Source: Pseudomonadota bacterium
Lineage (GTDB): Bacteria; Pseudomonadota; Gammaproteobacteria; Woeseiales; Woeseiaceae
DNA: 35,822 bases
NCBI GenBank assembly: GCA_027295475.1
Contig: JAPUKV010000134.1
Span: forward strand, 1-35,822
Direction of reading: 5' to 3'
A program made the translations under genes and the position numbers. How positions within the stretch are numbered: the first letter of the stretch is position 1; each line of letters begins with the position of its first letter. The notes beneath the pieces are model-generated. The model ran no database searches. It was not told the DNA's origin and saw only the letters and a list, made by a program, of their open reading frames with translations. Positions 31,171 to 35,822 of the stretch are shown here, one piece after another.

Positions 31171-33807
31171 TTGTCCGGTTTTATTATCAGTCTTTTCTGG
31201 TTTCTCCTGTTTGTCGGCGGCGGCATTGCCCTTGCCTACAATCGAATAGACCTGCGCACATCCACCGTCGCCACCGGCATCGCATTGCTGGTCTACACAA
31301 TATTCGGCTCAGGCGGCTTCTTCTGGCTTTTGCTGCTCTGGCTCCTGTTCGCCGTCATGGTGCTGCCGAATCTGACCGAGTTCCGCCGCGAGAAAATCAC
31401 CACGCCGCTCCTCGAGATTTACCGCACGATGTTGCCGTCCATGTCGAACACGGAACGAGAGGCGCTCGAGGCAGGCAACGTGTGGTGGGACGGCGAGCTG
31501 TTTTCGGGCGCACCGAATTGGGACCGCCTGATGTCGTTTCCGGCGCCACAACTATCTGCAGAAGAACAAGCTTTTTTGGACGGTCCCTGCGAGGAACTGT
31601 GCGCAATGCTCGACGACTGGGAGATCAGCCACGAGCTTGGAGATATGCCGCAGCAGGCCTGGCAGTTCATCAAGAAACACAAATTCTTCGCGATGATCAT
31701 TCCGAAGCAATACGGCGGCCTGGGGTTTTCGTCGCATGCCAATGCAATGGTAATAATGAAACTGTCGAGTCGCAGCACGGTTGCATCGTCGACCATTGGT
31801 GTTCCGAATTCACTCGGGCCGGCGGAGTTGTTATTGCACTATGGCACCGAAGAACAAAAACAACGCTATCTGCCCGGCCTTGCCACAGCCGACGAGATTC
31901 CCTGTTTTGCGCTGACGTCGCCACAGGCAGGATCTGATGCTGCTGCGCTGATCGACAGCGGGGTCGTTTGCAAAGGCAAGTGGAACGGCAAGCAGATCAC
32001 GGGCATCAGGCTCACCTGGGACAAGCGATACATTACGCTCGCGCCCGTCGCGACGGTCCTTGGCCTCGCTTTCAAACTCTATGACCCGGACCACCTGATC
32101 GGCGACCAGGAGGAATACGGTATTACGGCGGCGCTGATTCCGACCGATACGCCCGGCGTTACGGTCGGGCGCCGACACGATCCGTTGAATATAGCGTTCC
32201 TGAACGGACCGACATCCGGAGAGGACGTGTTTGTACCGCTTGACTACATCATTGGCGGACAGGAGATGGCCGGCAAGGGGTGGAAAATGCTGGTGGAGCT
32301 GTTGTCGGTCGGCCGGGCGATCACGCTACCGTCGATCGCCGCCGGCGGCAGCCAGGCCGCGATTTACGCCGCCGGTGCCTACACGCAGATTCGCAGGCAG
32401 TTTAATACGCCGATCGCGAAGTTCGACGGCATCGGCGAAGCGCTTACGCGGATTGCCGGACATACGTACATTATGAATGCCGCGGTGTCCGTTACTTCCG
32501 GTGCCATCGACCAGGGGGAGAAGCCAGCGGTCCCGTCGGCCATTCTCAAGTATCACTGCACGGAAATGAGCCGCAAAGTCGCGAATGACACGATGGACGT
32601 CCACGGCGGCAAGGCGATCATGATGGGCCCGAAGAATTACGTCGGTCGTGGATACATGGCGACACCGATCGCCATCACCGTAGAAGGTGCAAACATACTG
32701 ACGCGCAGCCTGATTATTTTCGGGCAGGGCGCGATGCGATGCCATCCATTTGTTCTCAGGGAACTGCACGCGGCCCAGGACGAGAACAGGGAACGTGGGC
32801 TCAGCGAGTTCGATGCTGCACTCTTCGGACACATCGGTTATGCGATCAGCAACCTGGCGCGATCATTTTTCCTCGCGCTGACTCACGCCAAGTTCAGTAA
32901 CGTACCGCTGAACACGCCGACGCGCCGCTATTATCAGAACATCAACCGGTACAGCGCAGCTTTCGCGCTTGCGGCGGATTTTGCGATGCTCACACTGGGC
33001 GGAAAACTCAAACAGAAAGAGTTGCTGTCCGCACGACTCGGTGATGTGTTTAGTTCGATGTATCTCGCTTCAACCGTTCTCAAGCATTTCGAGAATCAGG
33101 GGCGTCGCGCAACGGATTTGCCGCTGGTCGAATGGTCGGTTCGCACGCTGATGTATCACGCACAGGAGCAGTTACATAGTTTCCTGCGCAATTTCCCGAA
33201 TCGCCCGGTCGCATTCTTCCTGCGCTGCTTCATATTTCCGCGCGGCCGAACCTACTCGGCACCATCGGACGAGTTGGTTAAAAAGATCGTTGCTTTGGTC
33301 ACACGACCCGGTGAGGCACGCGAAAGGCTAAGCCAGCAGGCATATACGACACTCGAACCCGGTAGCCCGCTGGGCCTGCTGCAGGAGGCGCTCGAGTTGT
33401 CGGAGCAAATGGCGCCACTCGAAAGAAAACTGAAGCAGTCGCGACATGAGGGCCTGATTCGGTCGGAGTACCTGGGTCACCAGATCGATGAAGCGCAAGC
33501 CGCCGAAGTGATCACGAACAGCGAAGCAAAGGACTTGCGTACCTATCACGAGAAGGTAATGAACCTCCTGGCCGTCGATGACTTCGCGCCAGACGACTTC
33601 GGCCGCCTGGGCGCCCGTGGAAAGACTGCTTCGCCTGGTGCAAACGCCGTCAGCGCGCAAACTCGTGCAAGCTCGAAACCCCCTGCACAGAAAGCTACCG
33701 CAAAGAAAAAAGTCGCCAGGAAAAAAACGGTGTCAAAAAAGAAAATGGCAAAAACAGCATCCGGAAAGAAAACATCTGCCAAAAAGAAGGTCTCCAAGAA
33801 ACGCTAG
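31171..33807 (+). CDS. fadE: FadE-type acyl-CoA dehydrogenase with a lysine-rich C-terminal tail
   Basis: Membrane-bound acyl-CoA dehydrogenase of 878 residues that starts fatty-acid beta-oxidation (acyl-CoA to trans-2-enoyl-CoA, FAD-dependent). Two hydrophobic N-terminal segments (about 3-21 and 33-64) anchor it. Then come the ACAD N-terminal and middle domains (KKHKFFAMIIPKQYGGLGFS, CFALTSPQAGSDAA) and the C-terminal domain with the catalytic Glu region VEGANILTRSLIIFGQGAMRCHPF, then the FadE-specific C-terminal domain. The start is a TTG at 31171 with GAGGAAGAAG upstream. The last 40 residues (about 839-878) contain 17 lysines in KKK/AKKKV repeats and resemble the tail of bacterial histone-H1-like proteins. 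E. coli FadE (about 814 residues) has no such tail. Confidence 0.95.
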   Translation: MSGFIISLFWFLLFVGGGIALAYNRIDLRTSTVATGIALLVYTIFGSGGFFWLLLLWLLFAVMVLPNLTEFRREKITTPLLEIYRTMLPSMSNTEREALEAGNVWWDGELFSGAPNWDRLMSFPAPQLSAEEQAFLDGPCEELCAMLDDWEISHELGDMPQQAWQFIKKHKFFAMIIPKQYGGLGFSSHANAMVIMKLSSRSTVASSTIGVPNSLGPAELLLHYGTEEQKQRYLPGLATADEIPCFALTSPQAGSDAAALIDSGVVCKGKWNGKQITGIRLTWDKRYITLAPVATVLGLAFKLYDPDHLIGDQEEYGITAALIPTDTPGVTVGRRHDPLNIAFLNGPTSGEDVFVPLDYIIGGQEMAGKGWKMLVELLSVGRAITLPSIAAGGSQAAIYAAGAYTQIRRQFNTPIAKFDGIGEALTRIAGHTYIMNAAVSVTSGAIDQGEKPAVPSAILKYHCTEMSRKVANDTMDVHGGKAIMMGPKNYVGRGYMATPIAITVEGANILTRSLIIFGQGAMRCHPFVLRELHAAQDENRERGLSEFDAALFGHIGYAISNLARSFFLALTHAKFSNVPLNTPTRRYYQNINRYSAAFALAADFAMLTLGGKLKQKELLSARLGDVFSSMYLASTVLKHFENQGRRATDLPLVEWSVRTLMYHAQEQLHSFLRNFPNRPVAFFLRCFIFPRGRTYSAPSDELVKKIVALVTRPGEARERLSQQAYTTLEPGSPLGLLQEALELSEQMAPLERKLKQSRHEGLIRSEYLGHQIDEAQAAEVITNSEAKDLRTYHEKVMNLLAVDDFAPDDFGRLGARGKTASPGANAVSAQTRASSKPPAQKATAKKKVARKKTVSKKKMAKTASGKKTSAKKKVSKKR

Positions 33808-33865
33808 TGGTCCAACAAGGCGAGAGCGCAGTGCCGCACTCCGGTGCGCTGAAATTTTCGGACCA
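33807..33865. repeat. REP-like palindrome after fadE, with right copy of the flanking 15-bp repeat
   Basis: TGGTCC (33808-33813) pairs with GGACCA (33860-33865), and AGCGCA (33825-33830) pairs with TGCGCT (33845-33850), giving a nested imperfect hairpin directly after the fadE stop. The left edge GTGGTCCAACAAGGC matches, inverted, the sequence after mdh at 31015-31029. Confidence 0.6.
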
Positions 33866-33883
33866 AGCCTGACGGTTTAGTGC

Positions 33884-35242
33884 ATGTCATACACAGCAGG
33901 GCCCATCTACGAAGTTACGTTCAACGTCGATCGGAAGATCGTTGCGGCGTTTGACGCCTGGCTCACGATTCACGTCACGGAAATGCTCGAACTTCCGGGC
34001 TTTCTGAAAGCCGAGACTTTTCAGCTGGAAGACGACGAACAGGGCCGCAGCCGCCGCGTCACCCATTATTACCTCGCCAGCGAGGAAGACCTGGAGCAGT
34101 ATCTGGCCGGGCCGGCGAACGCAATGCGCCAGTCGGTCATGGACCAGTTTGCGGATCAATTCGAAGCAAGCCGCCGTATTCTTCGCCGCCTGGGCGATTC
34201 GGACGAAGAGCTGAGGCCTCTGCCATCCTGCCTTAATTGCGGAACCACGCTCGGCGGCCAGTACTGTCCCAAATGCGGCCAGCGGGCGCACAGCCGTCTC
34301 ATCAGTGTCTGGGAATTGATTCGTGATGCGTTCGGCGATCTTTTCGAGCTGGACTCGAGGCTTTGGCAAACGCTGCTGCCACTCGTCATTCGCCCGGGTC
34401 AATTGACGCGAGACTACCTGCTCGGTCGCCGTGCGAGGTTCATGCCGCCTTTTCGGACTTACCTTGTACTGAGTGTGGTGTTTTTCCTCATCGCGTTTTT
34501 CGATCCGCGGGAAGAGTTAGGTTTGTTGTTCGAACCCGAGGCTGAGTCGACGGAGCAGGCAGAGGAATCCGATCAGAATGCCGCTGAGATCCGAGAGGGG
34601 ATGCTACAGGAACTGGCCGAACAAGGCATCATCGTCGGTGATAAGGAATTACTCGAAGATCCGCAAGTTGACGATACCGGGAACTCCGTGGCTCTCGATA
34701 TTACAGACGGGGAATCGGATTTTGACTGCGATGTAAGCGACATCGAGTCGGCAGACATACCGCAGTGGCTATCCAGACGCGTCACGCCAGAGCGGTTCCA
34801 GCTTATGTGCGAGCGCATTCGTGCCGATGACGGCAGGGCCCTACTCGACAAACTGCTGGACAACGTCCCGGTCGCATTGTTCATCCTGTTGCCGCTTATG
34901 GCGCTGGTGCTCAGGGTGCTATATCCGCTATCGAAGCGCTACTACGTCGAGCACCTGCTCTTCGTCGTGCACTACCATGCTTTCTTTTTCCTGATTCTTA
35001 CACTTCAGATACTGTTTGCGCGGCTTGCGACGCTGGTCGGTATTCCCGAAAACGCGACCGACATCGCTCTAATCGGCGCATCACTTTATATCCCTGTCTA
35101 TCTATTCAGGGCTATGCAACAGGTGTACGGCCAGGGTCGCTTCATCACGACGCTCAAATTCATCTTCCTCGTGCTGTCATACTTCATCGGTTTCGGCCTG
35201 ATGATTGCCTTTGCTGCCCTGTTTGCGGCATTCTCGATCTAA
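33884..35242 (+). CDS. DUF4286-zinc ribbon-DUF3667 membrane protein
   Basis: A 452-residue fusion. Residues 1-103 match the DUF4286 pattern: YEVTFNVDRKIVAAFDAWLTIHVTEMLELPGFLKAETF, a ferredoxin-like ABM fold. A zinc ribbon follows with Cys116, Cys119, Cys128 and Cys131 (CLNCGTTLGGQYCPKCGQ), then the DUF3667 segment (RDAFGDLFELDSRLWQTLLPLVIRPGQLTRDYLLGRRARFMPPFRTYLVLSVVFFLIAFF). An acidic loop (about 210-320) is probably periplasmic, and four more membrane helices fill the C-terminus. Function unknown. The start fits the domain; the ribosome site is weak. The lipoprotein gene follows within 27 bases, so the two are likely an operon. Confidence 0.87.
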   Translation: MSYTAGPIYEVTFNVDRKIVAAFDAWLTIHVTEMLELPGFLKAETFQLEDDEQGRSRRVTHYYLASEEDLEQYLAGPANAMRQSVMDQFADQFEASRRILRRLGDSDEELRPLPSCLNCGTTLGGQYCPKCGQRAHSRLISVWELIRDAFGDLFELDSRLWQTLLPLVIRPGQLTRDYLLGRRARFMPPFRTYLVLSVVFFLIAFFDPREELGLLFEPEAESTEQAEESDQNAAEIREGMLQELAEQGIIVGDKELLEDPQVDDTGNSVALDITDGESDFDCDVSDIESADIPQWLSRRVTPERFQLMCERIRADDGRALLDKLLDNVPVALFILLPLMALVLRVLYPLSKRYYVEHLLFVVHYHAFFFLILTLQILFARLATLVGIPENATDIALIGASLYIPVYLFRAMQQVYGQGRFITTLKFIFLVLSYFIGFGLMIAFAALFAAFSI

Positions 35243-35268
35243 TATCCTTGGGTCATGGGAGGCATCCA

Positions 35269-35775
35269 ATGAAAAGGCCATTTATTGCGTGGCAGGCGAC
35301 TTTGCCTGCGCTTTTCTTATTTGCAGCCTGCGGCCAGGAGGGCGCTGAAACGGTGCCCACCGCCGCAGAGCCGGCTGCGAAAATGGAGATGGAGCCAACC
35401 CGGGCACCTACCGCCATGGCACGGACTCCTTCAACTGACGGCGCGCAGGTGTTTTTCATAACACCGGCCGATGGCGAGGTGGTTTCGAATCCGATCCGGC
35501 TGGAGTTCGGCCTGAACGGCATGGAGGTAGTGCCGGCGGGTGATAAGCGCCCGGGCAGCGGCCACCACCACCTGGTCATTGACGCCGGCTTGCCGGACTT
35601 CGGCCTGCCTGTCCCGGCAGACCAGCACCACATCCATTTCGGTGGTGGCAGCTCACAGGTCGAGCTCACACTCCCCGCGGGCCAGCACACGCTTCAGCTC
35701 TTGTTGGCCGACTACCTGCACGTACCGCATGATCCCCCGGTGTTTTCAAAGAGAATCACGGTTGCGGTAGAATAG
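35269..35775 (+). CDS. DUF4399-type lipoprotein
   Basis: The 168-residue product has a lipoprotein signal (PALFLFAACGQEG, lipidated Cys at about 21), a Pro/Ala/Glu linker, and a single domain: FFITPADGEVVSNPIRLEFGLNGMEVVPAGDKRPGSGHHHLVIDAGLP, then DQHHIHFGGGSSQVELTLPAGQHTLQLLLADYLHVPHDPPVFSKRITV. This is the DUF4399 pattern. The many histidines (GHHH, HHIHF, HVPH) suggest metal binding, which is inference. I chose the ATG at 35269 because GGGAGG precedes it at eight bases; an upstream ATG at 35248 has none. It follows the DUF3667 gene by 26 bases. Confidence 0.88.
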   Translation: MKRPFIAWQATLPALFLFAACGQEGAETVPTAAEPAAKMEMEPTRAPTAMARTPSTDGAQVFFITPADGEVVSNPIRLEFGLNGMEVVPAGDKRPGSGHHHLVIDAGLPDFGLPVPADQHHIHFGGGSSQVELTLPAGQHTLQLLLADYLHVPHDPPVFSKRITVAVE

Positions 35776-35822
35776 CTGGCTTGCGACTATGCCTGATGGC
35801 AATTAAAATTCCCGGGGTTATG

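Overview
The window looks like ordinary chromosomal DNA of a free-living gammaproteobacterium. The evidence is a FadE-type acyl-CoA dehydrogenase, a proteobacterial GshA, a long IlvA with two regulatory domains, a pspF/pspABC locus very close to the enterobacterial one, a canonical LexA box, and GGGGTCC/GACGGGC-type palindromic repeats. A marine Woeseiaceae-like lineage is plausible, but that is inference and not shown by the sequence. I saw no phage, integrase, transposase gene, CRISPR array, rRNA or tRNA.

Left part (1-9,200): an HlyD-type secretion adaptor (-); ilvA (+); a secreted acidic protein closed by a clear terminator; an unrecognised two-gene unit (-); a small DUF1761 membrane protein; a UvrD/Rep-family helicase whose promoter carries a perfect LexA box; and an alpha/beta hydrolase. 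Middle part (9,200-18,500): an SLC13-type transporter with four RCK_C (TrkA-C) domains; a quinone oxidoreductase divergent from an SDR + ferredoxin-reductase pair; a 54-bp tandem REP-like array; a tandem pair of membrane-anchored proteins that look paralogous; gshA; and a DUF2845 protein. Then (18,500-23,700): a bactofilin; a response regulator with a transmembrane helix and a periplasmic OmpA-like tail; and a GGDEF/EAL protein split by one in-frame TAA.

Best-organised region (23,769-26,850): a phage-shock-protein locus. PspF is divergent from pspA-pspB-(extra PspC-domain gene)-pspC-(small coiled-coil membrane protein). The gap between pspA and pspF contains, in the right order, a near-consensus sigma-54 promoter, a perfect IHF site and a palindromic PspF-type upstream activating sequence. 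It should work as an inner-membrane stress response: PspF restrained by PspA, PspB/C sensing at the membrane, and PspA as effector.

Right part (26,885-35,822): a GntR(YtrA-type)-ABC ATPase-permease operon led by a small membrane protein and preceded by a perfect 10+10 bp palindrome overlapping its promoter; malate dehydrogenase; FadE with an unusual histone-H1-like lysine tail, flanked by inverted 15-bp repeats; a DUF4286-zinc ribbon-DUF3667 membrane protein; and a DUF4399 lipoprotein. I did not find a clearly new multi-gene system. The most interesting items are the psp extension, the receiver-TM-OmpA protein, the interrupted cyclic-di-GMP gene, the LexA-controlled helicase, the palindrome-controlled ABC operon and two unrecognised gene pairs.
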